DNA from: DATAUD01 sp036501665
GTDB lineage: Bacteria; Verrucomicrobiota; Verrucomicrobiia; Limisphaerales; Palsa-1400
DNA: 64,000 bases
Assembly (NCBI GenBank): GCA_036501665.1
Contig: DASXZW010000069.1
Location: 1 to 64,000, forward strand
Reading direction: 5' to 3'
Under the pieces are notes generated by a model, which ran no database searches, had not been told where the DNA came from, and saw only the letters and a list, made by a program, of their open reading frames with translations. Both the position numbers and the translations under genes were made by a program. Below, piece by piece: positions 25,856 to 35,394 of the stretch (position 1 is its first letter; each line of letters begins with the position of its first letter).

Positions 25856-25908
25856 AGAGCAAGAACACATGAGGTTTTTCCGTTCACGAATCTAAAAAAG
25901 GAATTTTT

Positions 25909-27106
25909 ATGGCAACCAACGAAGCATCAATGGCGAATTCAGCCACTCCACCAGAAGCAGCGGCTCCCGTCCGTGTGCCAGTACTTTTGTTTGGCGTTTC
26001 AGTCGCTGTAATTATCGCAAACGTTTTTGCGCCGCAGACGCTTGTTAAACTGATGTCCACTTCCTTTGGGCTGACCGCTGCGATGAGCGGTTTTGTCCCA
26101 ATGGTGCCTCTCATCGGGTACGCAATCGGGCTCTTTTTTCTGGTTCCCCTTGCTGATCTTGTTGAGAACCGGAGGCTTGTTTTGGCAATGATAAGCGCTG
26201 CGGCTTTATCCTCTCTTGGCGTTGCTCTCACCTCGAGTGTGCCACTGCTTTTTGCATTGCTTTTTGTTGTGGGAGCCGGGTGCTCTGTGATCCAAGTTCT
26301 GATTCCGAGTGCCGCCGCGATGACTCCTCCCGAAAGAAGGGGACGAGTGATTGGTGACATCATGAGCGGGCTGATGATCGGCATTTTGCTCTCTCGCCCG
26401 ATGGGAAGTTTTCTTTCAAGCTTTGGGGGGTGGAAAACATACTACTTCGCAACCACGATACTCATGACAGGGCTCGCTGCAACTCTCGCTTTTCGGCTGC
26501 CCGTCAGGCGCATAGCGTCTGGCGCCAGTTATGCACGCCTCATTGGTTCATTGTGGCATCTTTTCAGAAGTGAACCAGTGCTAAGAAAACGCTCCTTTAC
26601 GGCCGCAATCGTCATGGCTGCATTTAACGTCTATTGGACCACAATCGTTTACCTCTTGACCGCTCCTCCCTTTAATCTTGGACCACGAGGCGTCGCTTTT
26701 TTTGCTCTGGCTGGAGCAGGAGGCGCAATCGTCACGCCAACCGTGGGAAGGTTAGCCGACAAGGGTTTTTCGAAGCGCGTGACTTTCGTCTCCCATGTCG
26801 TTCTGATCGCAGGCTTCGGGGTCGCGGCGTTAAGCGGCCTCAACCTGACGGCTCCCTGGTTTATATGCCTTCTTGGCTTGGCACTCGGAGCCTTTATGTT
26901 AGACGTTGGTGTTTTGGGCGACCAGACTGTTGGGCGTTATCTGATAAACCTGCTGAATCCTGAAGCAAGAGGACGCATTAACGGCATCTTTGTAGGGTTC
27001 GGCGATTGCTGGAATACTCTGGGCGTCTGGAGGTTGGGCTGCAATTTGTGCAGGGGGTGCCGCGTTGGGAGTGCTCGTGGCAGCCGTTGATAAACTTGTC
27101 AAGTAG
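25909..27106 (+). pseudogene. MFS transporter (DHA-like), frame broken near the C-terminus
   Basis: About 360 codons encode an MFS drug or sugar exporter with LVPLADLVENRR as the loop 2-3 motif. The frame then leaves homology at 26994-27000. A different frame reads GSAIAGILWASGGWAAICA and ends VAAVDKLVK at 27106, which is the expected last two helices. The usual FxGGAIGS helix start between the parts is missing, so a short deletion of non-multiple-of-three length is more likely than a single extra base. As written the gene would end at 27090 with a scrambled Cys/Arg-rich tail. It follows the RND operon by 53 bp and may be cotranscribed. Confidence 0.75.
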
Positions 27107-27167
27107 AGCGTTCATTGACCCTCGATGTCGAAGTGAGGTGCTGAGGTAAAACTAAAAAAGGACAACT

Positions 27168-27368
27168 ATGCTCGAAATGAAAAAAAACTGTGAACAGTGC
27201 GGAGTGTCGCTTGGAAACGAATCTGAAAACGCTGTTATCTGTTCATACGAATGCACATATTGCGCTGATTGTGCGGAGAAAAATAACCAGGCTTGTCCAA
27301 AATGTGATAGAGTTCTACGGCAACGACCGACGAGACGGGCGGTAGTGGAGCCGCAGGCCAAAAGCTGA
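27168..27368 (+). CDS. DUF1272 zinc-ribbon-like small protein
   Basis: The 66-residue protein begins MLEMKKNCEQCGVSLG and continues ICSYECTYCADCAEKNNQAC. It has eight cysteines in the spacing of DUF1272 proteins (about 60-80 residues), predicted to bind two zinc ions. Function is unknown. Families of this kind often sit next to transporters or RND genes in environmental bacteria. It is complete. Confidence 0.88.
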   Translation: MLEMKKNCEQCGVSLGNESENAVICSYECTYCADCAEKNNQACPKCDRVLRQRPTRRAVVEPQAKS

Positions 27369-27424
27369 GAGATAAATCGCATGGCCGAAGTTCGTGCCAC
27401 GGCGGTCGCTTTGCTTTCCAAACC

Positions 27425-28030
27425 ATGAAGAGATTTCCGCAAAAGCATTTCTACCACATTGCCGAACCTTCAAACCTTGAATCGATACTTAAACACGGCC
27501 TATTAAGCGCAGAGCGGTTAATGGGTGCCGTTTTAAAAGGGACAGCTTTACGAACGACTCTTAGAGAGCAGCGGATTAGGAATTTGGTATTGCCCAATGG
27601 TATCATCATTCGGGACCAATGGCGAATTCCCCCGCGAGCGCTCACAAGAGCACTGCCTCCTGACATCACTCCGTCGGACTGGTATCGATTCTTGAACGGG
27701 TTTGTTTTCTTGTGGCCCACGCGCGAGAGGGTTGACCGACACCTGCCAGCATTTGAAGTGCGCCCACAAAAATTACTTGTCATCGACGCCATGCGCCTCC
27801 TCAAAGAAAAATCAGAGGAGCTTTTCCTTTCGCCCATCAACAGCGGTAACGCCATGCGGCACGCTGCCCCCCGTTCGTACCAGCTCTTTGTACCCTATAA
27901 TGAATGGCTGGATAAAGGATGGCCAACCATTCAAGAGCACGCAAGGCCACGGTCAACAGCACCGGCAGAAATCGCAATCAAAGGGCACTTGCCGCTCGAG
28001 AGGTTCCTCGTTGAAGTGCGTGACGCCTAA
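27425..28030 (+). CDS. DUF7002-like protein, possible ADP-ribosyltransferase-type fold
   Basis: The 201-residue protein opens with FYHIAEPSNLESILKHGLLS, a pattern of RNA 2'-phosphotransferase/DarT-like folds where His and the GLLS turn line the NAD pocket. IIRDQWRIPPRALTRALPP, TPSDWYRFLNGFVFLWP and LSPINSGNAMR are segments I associate with DUF7002. The ART-like fold is an inference from the N-terminal motif only; no catalytic residue is proven. It stands alone between the DUF1272 gene and the PEP-mutase family gene. Confidence 0.65.
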   Translation: MKRFPQKHFYHIAEPSNLESILKHGLLSAERLMGAVLKGTALRTTLREQRIRNLVLPNGIIIRDQWRIPPRALTRALPPDITPSDWYRFLNGFVFLWPTRERVDRHLPAFEVRPQKLLVIDAMRLLKEKSEELFLSPINSGNAMRHAAPRSYQLFVPYNEWLDKGWPTIQEHARPRSTAPAEIAIKGHLPLERFLVEVRDA

Positions 28031-28042
28031 CTATGATGTTCT

Positions 28043-28059
28043 GTTATTAGACCAATAAC
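28043..28059. promoter_or_regulatory. Perfect inverted repeat upstream of the second PEP-mutase family gene
   Basis: GTTATT-AGACC-AATAAC precedes the gene at 28133. Its core TTATTAGACCAATAA loosely resembles the two LysR-associated sites (9 of 15 positions with the 19144 copy), so it could be a third target of the same regulators. Confidence 0.35.
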
Positions 28060-28132
28060 AAAACTCAATTTCTCAAAGTAAAAGCATCATGTTTAACTCG
28101 TTCGAATTTGCAGTTCGGAAAGCTAAAAACAT

Positions 28133-28936
28133 ATGCCAAATCTTGCTGAAAAGTTTCATGCGCTACATGATTCGGACGACATCTTGGTTCTTCCAAATGC
28201 TTGGGATGTCGGGAGCGCAAAAGTAATTGAAGATGCTGGTGCCAAAGCCATTGCGACCTCAAGCGCTGGGGTGGCGTGGGCGCTCGGTTTTCCTGACGGC
28301 AACATCCTTCCGCCTAAAATACTGGCGGAGCTAACTTCGCGCATAACGGATGTTCTAAAAATTCCGCTCACCATCGATTTTGAGGGTGGATACACGAATA
28401 ATCCTTCAAAAATTGGGGATACTCTCGCGCCAGTAATCGACGCGGGAGCTGTCGGAATCAATATTGAAGACGGAGAGGGAGCGCCGGACCTGCTCGCGAA
28501 GAAAATTGAGAAGGCCCGTAAAGCCGCTGAAAAGGCGGGTGTAAATGTATTCATTAATGCTCGCACCGATGTCTTCTTGGCCGAAATTGGAAGTCCAAAA
28601 AGCCGGGTCGCTGAAACGATCAAAAGGTCTGAATGTTACGAAGCTGCAGGCGCCAATGGGCTTTTCGTTCCAGGCCTCTCAGACGCAGACGAAATCAGGG
28701 CAATCGCAAGCGGCATAAAAATACCGCTTAACGTCATGACAGTTCCGGGGCTGCCGAAAGCAAGGGAATTGGAAAAACTCGGTGTTCGCAGACTGACCTC
28801 CGGTCAAACCATCCCTCAAGTCGTTTGGAAAACAGTGGCGTTGTTGGCGAAAAAATTCCTGGAAACAGGAGACGCCAAAGTGGTTACAACCGACACGATG
28901 CCGTATTCAAATTTGCAAGACTTGTTCAAGAGATAA
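28133..28936 (+). CDS. Isocitrate lyase/PEP mutase family protein
   Basis: The 267-residue protein has all usual family segments: NAWDVGSAKVIEDAGA, TSSAGVAWALG, IDFEGGYTN (metal-binding Asp/Glu), INIEDG and FINARTDVFLA. Closest known activities are oxaloacetate decarboxylation and carboligation or cleavage of 2-methylisocitrate-like acids; I cannot tell which applies. It is a paralogue of 19236-20042, which carries a changed metal motif. Six bases separate it from the SDR gene, so the two are one operon and may act on one substrate. Confidence 0.88.
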   Translation: MPNLAEKFHALHDSDDILVLPNAWDVGSAKVIEDAGAKAIATSSAGVAWALGFPDGNILPPKILAELTSRITDVLKIPLTIDFEGGYTNNPSKIGDTLAPVIDAGAVGINIEDGEGAPDLLAKKIEKARKAAEKAGVNVFINARTDVFLAEIGSPKSRVAETIKRSECYEAAGANGLFVPGLSDADEIRAIASGIKIPLNVMTVPGLPKARELEKLGVRRLTSGQTIPQVVWKTVALLAKKFLETGDAKVVTTDTMPYSNLQDLFKR

Positions 28937-28942
28937 GAGCTT

Positions 28943-29821
28943 ATGCCAATCCAAAAATCCTCCCCAAAAATTGTTCTCATCACAGGCGCAAGCACTGGAT
29001 TCGGACGAGGAACGGCCGAAATTCTCGCAAAGGCTGGTCACACCGTGTTCGCGTCAATGCGGGACATACACGGCAAAAATAAAGGCCACGCACGCACAAT
29101 TGAAGCTTTGGGCATCAAGGTTGTTGAGCTTGATGTCACGGAGACCGATTCAGTGGACTCCGCTGTCAAACAAGTGCTGGCTCATGCTGACCACCTCGAT
29201 GTCATTGTCAATAATGCAGGACTCGCTTCAGCAGGCATATCTGAAACTTTTACCGCCGAACAACTCCGCGATCTTTTTGAAGTCAACGTGTTCGGCATCC
29301 AACGCGTTATTCGTGCGGCTCTCCCCACGTTACGCAAACAGCGCGACGGGCTCGTAATAAACGTAGGCTCAATCTTGGGGCGAATCACTTTTCCGTTTTT
29401 TGGCCTCTATGGCGCTTCAAAATACGCGGTCGAGGCAATGACCGACGGCTACCGCTATGAACTCGCGCCTCTCGGCATCGATGTTGTGCTCGTACAACCG
29501 AGTGCTTACCCAACGAATATGTACGGTAGCGCGCAACAGCCGGGTGACGGTGCGCGCGCCGAAGGTTACGGAGAAGTGGCAAGCATACCTGGGAAGATGC
29601 TTGGGACTTTCAAGGGAATTTTTGAAGGCAAGGGTGCCCCAGACCTGATGGACGTACCGTATGCCATCGCAAATCTGGTGGAGGCGGCAAAAGGCACACG
29701 CCCCCCACGCGTCGTCGTTGGGAAACCTTATGGCGCCGATGAGGTAAATCTTTTGGTGGAACCGATCCAAACAAAGATTGTCGAGGCACTCGGGCTTGGT
29801 TCGCTCTCGAAGTTGGCCTGA
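28943..29821 (+). CDS. Short-chain dehydrogenase/reductase (SDR)
   Basis: The 292-residue protein has the classical SDR features: LITGASTGFGRGTAEI (NAD(P) loop), NNAGLAS, an active-site Ser in VGSILG and YGASKYAVEA (Tyr and Lys). The C-terminal extension beyond 230 is typical of classical SDRs acting on larger substrates. The substrate is unknown. It follows the PEP-mutase family gene by 6 bp and is followed by a GC-rich hairpin with a T run. Confidence 0.92.
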   Translation: MPIQKSSPKIVLITGASTGFGRGTAEILAKAGHTVFASMRDIHGKNKGHARTIEALGIKVVELDVTETDSVDSAVKQVLAHADHLDVIVNNAGLASAGISETFTAEQLRDLFEVNVFGIQRVIRAALPTLRKQRDGLVINVGSILGRITFPFFGLYGASKYAVEAMTDGYRYELAPLGIDVVLVQPSAYPTNMYGSAQQPGDGARAEGYGEVASIPGKMLGTFKGIFEGKGAPDLMDVPYAIANLVEAAKGTRPPRVVVGKPYGADEVNLLVEPIQTKIVEALGLGSLSKLA

Positions 29822-29844
29822 AAACAACGAGCGCTGGTTTTATT

Positions 29845-29869
29845 CGCGGTTCGTGCGGCCGCGCTTTTT
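29845..29869 (+). terminator. Likely rho-independent terminator after the SDR gene
   Basis: CGCGG and CCGCG pair across a nine-base loop, followed by C and five T, 24 bp after the SDR stop. The stem is short but GC-only, and the loop contains a second possible GCGGCCGC pairing. Confidence 0.4.
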
Positions 29870-29955
29870 GGGTTTTCTCCTTGCTGAAACGCTTAAGCAG
29901 GAGAAGGGCTGGGTGGTTTTTGTGAGAATTTAATTCCAATCAATCAAAACTGATT

Positions 29956-30252
29956 ATGGCAGCATATTTCGTATTCATCCGGGAGCATACCACGGATAAG
30001 ACCGAGTTGGACATCTACGAAAGCCTGGCCCCCACAACGCTTGAGGGCCATAAAATCTCGGTCCTTGCTCATTATGGAAAGCACCAGGTTTTGGAAGGTG
30101 CTGAAGCGGAGGGAGTGGTGATTGCTGAGTTTCCCACTGCGAGAGAAGCGATGGCTTGGTATGACAGCCCAGAATACAAACGGGTGCGCGAGCATCGCTT
30201 TCGAGGGGCTGAATATCGCGCAATTCTCGTTGAGGGTTTACCGACTCAATAA
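29956..30252 (+). CDS. DUF1330 protein
   Basis: This is a 98-residue ferredoxin-like-fold protein: MAAYFVFIREHTTDKTELDI, then VVIAEFPTAREAMAWYDSPE and an EYRAILVEG end, which is the DUF1330 pattern at full length. The function of the family is not settled. It stands between the SDR gene and the convergent HxlR gene. Confidence 0.9.
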   Translation: MAAYFVFIREHTTDKTELDIYESLAPTTLEGHKISVLAHYGKHQVLEGAEAEGVVIAEFPTAREAMAWYDSPEYKRVREHRFRGAEYRAILVEGLPTQ

Positions 30253-30321
30253 ACTTCGAGGCAAAGACCCCCCATGCTCGCCGTTACAGAGGAATCAATT
30301 TTGAAGTCTAAACCCCATTTT

Positions 30322-30825
30322 TCATTTTGCAGCCGCGAGCGGCATACCCCGATCTTTCAAAAGCCGTATTTTCTCCGGCGTATTGGCTGGCCCACCGGCG
30401 TAAACGATTTTCCCAAAATCAATCGGTTTTCCCGTCTTTGCATCGACGACTATTGGACTGATTTTTTTGTGTGTTTCCCTATCCACAAGTTGTGTGTCAA
30501 TTCCGTTCGGCGAGCTGTGTTTATTGCCCCAGGCCATAAAAACGGCCAACACAGGGAGAAAGTCCTCTCCAACTTCTGTCAGGACGTATTTCGCGCGTGG
30601 CGGATTGGTTTGATAAATTTCTTTGCGCACAAGCCCACCTTCCACCAAAGCGCTGAGGCGCTTGCTCAGGACACCAGGTGCAATGCCTAAACTTTTCTGG
30701 AATTCATCAAAATGGACAACACCATTTCCGAGATCGCGGAGGATTAATAGACTCCAAGAATCACCGATTTTCTCGATTGCCCGCCAGATCGAACAGCTAA
30801 TTTCATTTTTGTCAGCTTTTTTCAT
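30322..30825 (-). CDS. HxlR-family winged-helix regulator
   Basis: The 167-residue protein has the HxlR motif CSIWRAIEKIGDSWSLLILR near the N-terminus, with the family cysteine, and FDEFQKSLGIAPGVLSKRL as recognition helices. It carries about 50 extra C-terminal residues. I chose ATG 30825 because GAGGTG lies just upstream; an earlier ATG at 30855 lacks a ribosome site. It is divergent from the second RND operon, with a palindrome-dense promoter between, and probably represses that operon in response to a toxic compound. Confidence 0.9.
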   Translation of the reverse strand: MKKADKNEISCSIWRAIEKIGDSWSLLILRDLGNGVVHFDEFQKSLGIAPGVLSKRLSALVEGGLVRKEIYQTNPPRAKYVLTEVGEDFLPVLAVFMAWGNKHSSPNGIDTQLVDRETHKKISPIVVDAKTGKPIDFGKIVYAGGPANTPEKIRLLKDRGMPLAAAK

Positions 30826-30863
30826 AACACCTCGCGCGTTAAGCGTTTCGGTCAATTTTTGTC

Positions 30864-30960
30864 ACTACTTGAAGAGTAGTCTGTATTTATTTAGAAGTCA
30901 ACGTCCATTTTGTGTTGACTTCTTTCCGAATAGTAACTATTCTATAAGTAGTTAATACTT
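30864..30960. promoter_or_regulatory. Divergent hxlR/RND promoter with four stacked inverted repeats
   Basis: The plus promoter is TTGACT (30915-30920), 17 bp, TATTCT (30938-30943). The minus promoter is TTGACT (30901-30896), 17 bp, TACTCT (30878-30873). Four perfect inverted repeats cover them: ACTACT-N5-AGTAGT (30864-30880), AGAAGTCAAC-N11-GTTGACTTCT (30893-30923, holding both -35 boxes), GAATAGT-A-ACTATTC (30928-30942, over the plus -10) and AAGTA-N5-TACTT (30946-30960). A dimer bound at these sites would silence both genes. Confidence 0.7.
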
Positions 30961-30997
30961 TTAAGATATGAACAATGAGCCAAATCAGGAGAATGCC

Positions 30998-32248
30998 ATG
31001 TCAAGTTACACTTCAAATGCGGCAGAAAAGCCCACCCAAGAGCAGCCTTTAAATCCGGCTCCTGAAGGCCATGCGCCGCGCAAAAGCGCAAAGACTTTCT
31101 TCATCGTTTTGGCCGCCGTCATCGTTGTGGCCGGCGTAGCCATTTGGCGTTGGTTTGGATCAGGCACGCCCGCCGCAGCCGCCTCGCAGCTACCAGCCGT
31201 TATCACAAGCAAACCTCTCGAAAAGGAATTGGAGTCGCGCATTGAATTTTTAGGTCAATTTCAGGCCGTAGAAGCTGTTGAATTGCGCCCTCAAGTTGGA
31301 GGAACGCTCATGCAGATTCACTTCAAAGATGGCGACCTCGTGCAGAAGGACTCACTCCTCTTTAACATCGACCCCACGCCGTATGAAATAAAATTTAGCC
31401 AAGCGAGTGCTGAGCTTGAAAGTGCCAGTGCCAAACTTGAACTCGCAAATCAGGAACTTGAAAGAGCGAAAACGTTAAAAAAGACCGATGCTGGGTCGAC
31501 GGAAAACGTTCAGCAGCGCACGGCTGACGCCGCAGCCGCAAAGGCCGCTGTAGATGGTGCGAAGGCGATGCTTCGTGATGCCAAATTCGATCTCGACCAT
31601 TGCAATGTCACGGCTCCGTTCAGTGGGCGAATTGGGACTCATCTTGTATCGGTGGGAAATCTCATTTCCGGCAGCCGAGCGGGTCTCAGTCCGACGACCC
31701 TTTTAACGACACTTGTTTCGCTTGACCCAATTTATCTCAATTTCGACATGAGCGAAGCCGAATACATAAGCTTTCAAAAGCTGCGTTCACGTCAGAAAGG
31801 GGAGCTCGCAAATAAGGTTTTAGTGTCCTCGGAAACCGATGGCGTGTTCAACCACAAAGGCACCCTCGATTTCATCGACAATGCAATCGACCGCTCAAGC
31901 GGCACGATCCATGTGCGAGCCACTGTTCCAAATAAAGATTTAACCCTAACGCCGGGTGGATTTGCGCGCGTGCGTCTTGCATTCTCGTCTCCCATTCCAA
32001 CGTTTCTTCTGCCCGATGCCTCAGTCATGCCAGACCAATCGACGCATATCGTTTTGGTAGTAGGTCAAGACGGCATTGTGAAAGCAAAAACGGTCGAAGT
32101 TGGCGATCTCCGTAACGGCCTTCGAGTCGTTCACTCGGGCTTAGACGCTGGAGACAACGTCATAATCGAGGGCATGGGACTCGCTGGCCCAGGTTCCAAG
32201 GTGGCAGCGACTGACGGAAAAATAGAATTTACCGCAGAGCCGCAATAA
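30998..32248 (+). CDS. RND efflux periplasmic adaptor 2
   Basis: The 416-residue adaptor has an N-terminal cytoplasmic stretch, one membrane anchor (FFIVLAAVIVVAGVAIW, about 31-47) and no lipobox, unlike adaptor 1. The sandwich halves, helical hairpin and LTPGGFARVRL barrel motif are present. The ATG at 30998 is preceded by AGGAG at suitable spacing; an ATG ten codons upstream lacks one. It is controlled from the palindromic promoter shared with hxlR. Confidence 0.9.
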   Translation: MSSYTSNAAEKPTQEQPLNPAPEGHAPRKSAKTFFIVLAAVIVVAGVAIWRWFGSGTPAAAASQLPAVITSKPLEKELESRIEFLGQFQAVEAVELRPQVGGTLMQIHFKDGDLVQKDSLLFNIDPTPYEIKFSQASAELESASAKLELANQELERAKTLKKTDAGSTENVQQRTADAAAAKAAVDGAKAMLRDAKFDLDHCNVTAPFSGRIGTHLVSVGNLISGSRAGLSPTTLLTTLVSLDPIYLNFDMSEAEYISFQKLRSRQKGELANKVLVSSETDGVFNHKGTLDFIDNAIDRSSGTIHVRATVPNKDLTLTPGGFARVRLAFSSPIPTFLLPDASVMPDQSTHIVLVVGQDGIVKAKTVEVGDLRNGLRVVHSGLDAGDNVIIEGMGLAGPGSKVAATDGKIEFTAEPQ

Positions 32249-32260
32249 GAAGGATTTTTC

Positions 32261-35200
32261 ATGAAATTAGCGCATTTTTTCATCGATCACCCGCGATTTG
32301 CGACCGTGATCAATGTGTTCATAGTCGTCTTCGGGCTCGCCACGATGTCCATGCTGTCGATAGCGCAGTATCCGAACATCGTGCCGACAACCATTCAAGT
32401 AAACGCCACATTCCCTGGTGCATCAGCGGAAACCATCGCCCGAACTGTGGCGACACCACTTGAGCAGGCCATAAATGGTGTCGAAAACATGGATTACATT
32501 GCAAGTCAGTCGACCGGTAATGGCAACCTCACAATTACGGTCATTTTCAAAGTAGGCACCGACCCAAACAAGGCTCTCCTGCTTACGCGTAGTCGAGTCG
32601 AAGACACGTTGTCGCGCCTCCCAGAGGAAGTGCAATTGCAGGGTGTCCAAGTAAAAAAGACCATTCAAGCCCTCCTATTGGGTGTGCACGTCTATTCCCC
32701 GGACGGCTCGAGGAGTGCTGAATACATGTCGAACTTCATGCTCAAAATTCGAGATGAAATTGCCCGACTCCCCGGAGTTTCAGATTTCTGGCTCTTGGGC
32801 GAGCGGAAATACGCAATGCGCATCTGGGTCGACCCGGATAAGGCTGCGGCCTACAACATTAGTGCGAATGAAATCCTTGCAGTCATTCGAGCTCAAAATT
32901 CTCAGGTGTCAGCCGGCGTGCTCAACCAGCCGCCGATGTCAAACAAGTCTGCTTTTGAAATCAATGTGGAAGCCCTTGGGCGCCTTGATACGCCAGAGGA
33001 ATTTGGAAACATCATCATTAAATCTGACTCCCAAGGACGCGTCACTCGCATTCGTGATATTGGACGCGTGGAAATTGGCTCCGTTGATTACGGGTCAATT
33101 GCTTATGCAGATAAATACATCTCGGCTCCGTGGTGGGTCATTGCAACTCCTGACGCCAACGTCGTTCAAGTTGAACATGCGGTTTGGGATAAAATGGCTG
33201 AACTCAAAAAAACGTTTCCTCCGGGCATTGATTATATCAATATTTACGACCCAACGACTTTCGTCAGTCAGTCAATCGACGAGGTCATTAAAACGATTTT
33301 CATCGCAATTCTCCTCGTGGTGGGTGTCGTTTATCTGTTCCTTCAAAATTGGAAAGCAACCCTCATCCCGGTCATTGCAATTCCCGTGTCGCTGGTTGGA
33401 TCGTTCAGCATTCTTTCAGCCCTGGGCGTGTCTATCAACAATCTTTCTCTGTTCGGCTTAGTGCTGGCGGTTGGAATCGTCGTGGACGACGCAATCGTGG
33501 TCGTCGAAAATGTTGAGCGAAACATGGCCCTCGGAATGTCGGCAAAAGATGCGACGCACCGAACGATTGATGAGGTTTCTGGAGCTCTCATTGCAATTGC
33601 GTTGACTCTTTGTGCTGTCTTCGTTCCGTCAGCTTTCATTTTCGGGATCCCCGGATTATTTTTCAGGCAGTTCGTCATCACAATATCCGCTTCGACAATA
33701 ATTTCTTGCTTCGTTTCGCTGACGTTAAGCCCAGCTCTCTGCGCGGTTCTTTTGAAACCGCACTCTGAACGGTCGACGGGAAAACGAAGCGGAATTTTTG
33801 GATTTGTTAAGAGTCTTTTCGAAAAATTCAATCACTTTTTCGTGTGGCTTTCTGAATCATACGGCGATGTGACGTGCCATCTCGTGCGAGCGCTCGCCAT
33901 AATGCTCGTAGCCTACCTGGTTCTTGTCGGTCTTACAGGTTTTCAAATGTCGCGGATGCCGAGCGGCTTCATTCCTGACCAAGACATCGGATACCAGGCC
34001 ATTATCGCCATGCTCCCTCCTGGCTCGAGCCTTGAGCGAACAGATGAGGTTATTAAAGAGGTGAACGAAATGGCCCTCAGCACTCCTGGCGTCGAACACA
34101 CGTCTCCGTGTGCTGGCTTTGACGTTACGACGGGCACCATCGCCCCAAACGTCGGCACAGTCTTCACTTCACTTCCATCGCTCTATGGAAAACATATTCC
34201 CGGCACGAGAGCGGCCGATATGCTGGTCAAACTTCGCAAACGGTTTGAGGGGTATAAAAAAGCATATCTCATCGTCGTAAACCCACCCGCCGTGCAAGGG
34301 CTTGGGGCCGCAGGGGGCTTTAAGATGATGATTGAAGACAGAGCGGAGCTAGGGCCGCAAGCTCTTGCAAAAGCTGCAAACGATTTGGTCGCAGCAGCGA
34401 ATAAAGATCCTGATTTTGCTGGCGTCTTTACGCTTTATAATGCTGGTTCTCCGTCGCTCTATACGGACATCGACCGCCTGAAGGCTGAAAAAGTTGGAAT
34501 CACCCCCACGGATGTTTTTTCAACGCTTCAAGTTTTTGTGGGCTCTCAATATGTAAATGACTTCAACTTCATGGGGCGCACCTATCCTGTGTATGTTCAG
34601 GGCGACGAGCAATTCCGTCGCTCCGCGCAGGACATCGCAAAATTAAAGGTTAGAAATGCAAGCGGGCAAATGATTCCGATTGGAGCCGTCGCGACTTTTA
34701 AGGACCAGACAGCTCCATATCGCGTCCCGCGCTATAACCTGTTCCCGGCTGCTGAAATCATGGGATCTGCTGCTCCGGCCGTGTCCTCTGGAACAGCGAT
34801 GGCTCGTTTGGAGCAACTTGCCAAAAAGGTTTTGCCACAAGGGATGTCTTTCGAGTGGACTGAACTCTCCCACCAACAAGCGCAGCACGGTGTGCCGACT
34901 CTTGTCGTTTTTGGTGCCTCCGCACTATTTGTGTTCTTAGTCCTCGTGGCTCAATACGAAAGTTGGCGTACCCCGCTTGCGGTAGTGCTCATTCTGCCCA
35001 TGTGCCTCCTCGCCGCATCGGCTGGATTGAACATCCGCAGCATGCCAATTGATATTTTGGCGCAAATTGGATTCATAGTGCTCGTTGGATTGGCAGCGAA
35101 AAATGCGATTCTGATTGTTGAATTCGCGAAACATCATGAAGACCACGAAGGCAAAACGCCTGAGGATGCCGCATCAACGGCTGCGAGCGAAAGGCTTCGC

Positions 35201-35392
35201 CCAATTCTCATGACGTCTTTCGCATTCATCCTTGGCGTCTTCCCACTGGCCATTGCTCAAGGAGCTGGCTCCGAGATGCGTCAGTCTCTCGGAACAACGG
35301 TGTTTTTCGGGATGCTCGGTGTTACCGCCTTCGGCCTTCTATTTACTCCAGCGCTTTACGTGCGTGTCCAAAAACTGGGGAAAAAGAAATAA
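32261..35392 (+). CDS. RND efflux permease 2, HAE1 family
   Basis: The 1043-residue permease begins MKLAHFFIDHPRFATVINVF. It has the Asp pair in GLVLAVGIVVDDAIVVVENV, AQIGFIVLVGLAAKNAILIV in the second half, and 12 predicted membrane segments. It is complete and lies between adaptor 2 (12 bp) and a truncated OMF gene (2 bp). It would have to use another outer membrane factor, such as the one at 24443-25855. Confidence 0.95.
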   Translation: MKLAHFFIDHPRFATVINVFIVVFGLATMSMLSIAQYPNIVPTTIQVNATFPGASAETIARTVATPLEQAINGVENMDYIASQSTGNGNLTITVIFKVGTDPNKALLLTRSRVEDTLSRLPEEVQLQGVQVKKTIQALLLGVHVYSPDGSRSAEYMSNFMLKIRDEIARLPGVSDFWLLGERKYAMRIWVDPDKAAAYNISANEILAVIRAQNSQVSAGVLNQPPMSNKSAFEINVEALGRLDTPEEFGNIIIKSDSQGRVTRIRDIGRVEIGSVDYGSIAYADKYISAPWWVIATPDANVVQVEHAVWDKMAELKKTFPPGIDYINIYDPTTFVSQSIDEVIKTIFIAILLVVGVVYLFLQNWKATLIPVIAIPVSLVGSFSILSALGVSINNLSLFGLVLAVGIVVDDAIVVVENVERNMALGMSAKDATHRTIDEVSGALIAIALTLCAVFVPSAFIFGIPGLFFRQFVITISASTIISCFVSLTLSPALCAVLLKPHSERSTGKRSGIFGFVKSLFEKFNHFFVWLSESYGDVTCHLVRALAIMLVAYLVLVGLTGFQMSRMPSGFIPDQDIGYQAIIAMLPPGSSLERTDEVIKEVNEMALSTPGVEHTSPCAGFDVTTGTIAPNVGTVFTSLPSLYGKHIPGTRAADMLVKLRKRFEGYKKAYLIVVNPPAVQGLGAAGGFKMMIEDRAELGPQALAKAANDLVAAANKDPDFAGVFTLYNAGSPSLYTDIDRLKAEKVGITPTDVFSTLQVFVGSQYVNDFNFMGRTYPVYVQGDEQFRRSAQDIAKLKVRNASGQMIPIGAVATFKDQTAPYRVPRYNLFPAAEIMGSAAPAVSSGTAMARLEQLAKKVLPQGMSFEWTELSHQQAQHGVPTLVVFGASALFVFLVLVAQYESWRTPLAVVLILPMCLLAASAGLNIRSMPIDILAQIGFIVLVGLAAKNAILIVEFAKHHEDHEGKTPEDAASTAASERLRPILMTSFAFILGVFPLAIAQGAGSEMRQSLGTTVFFGMLGVTAFGLLFTPALYVRVQKLGKKK

Positions 35393-35394
35393 TT

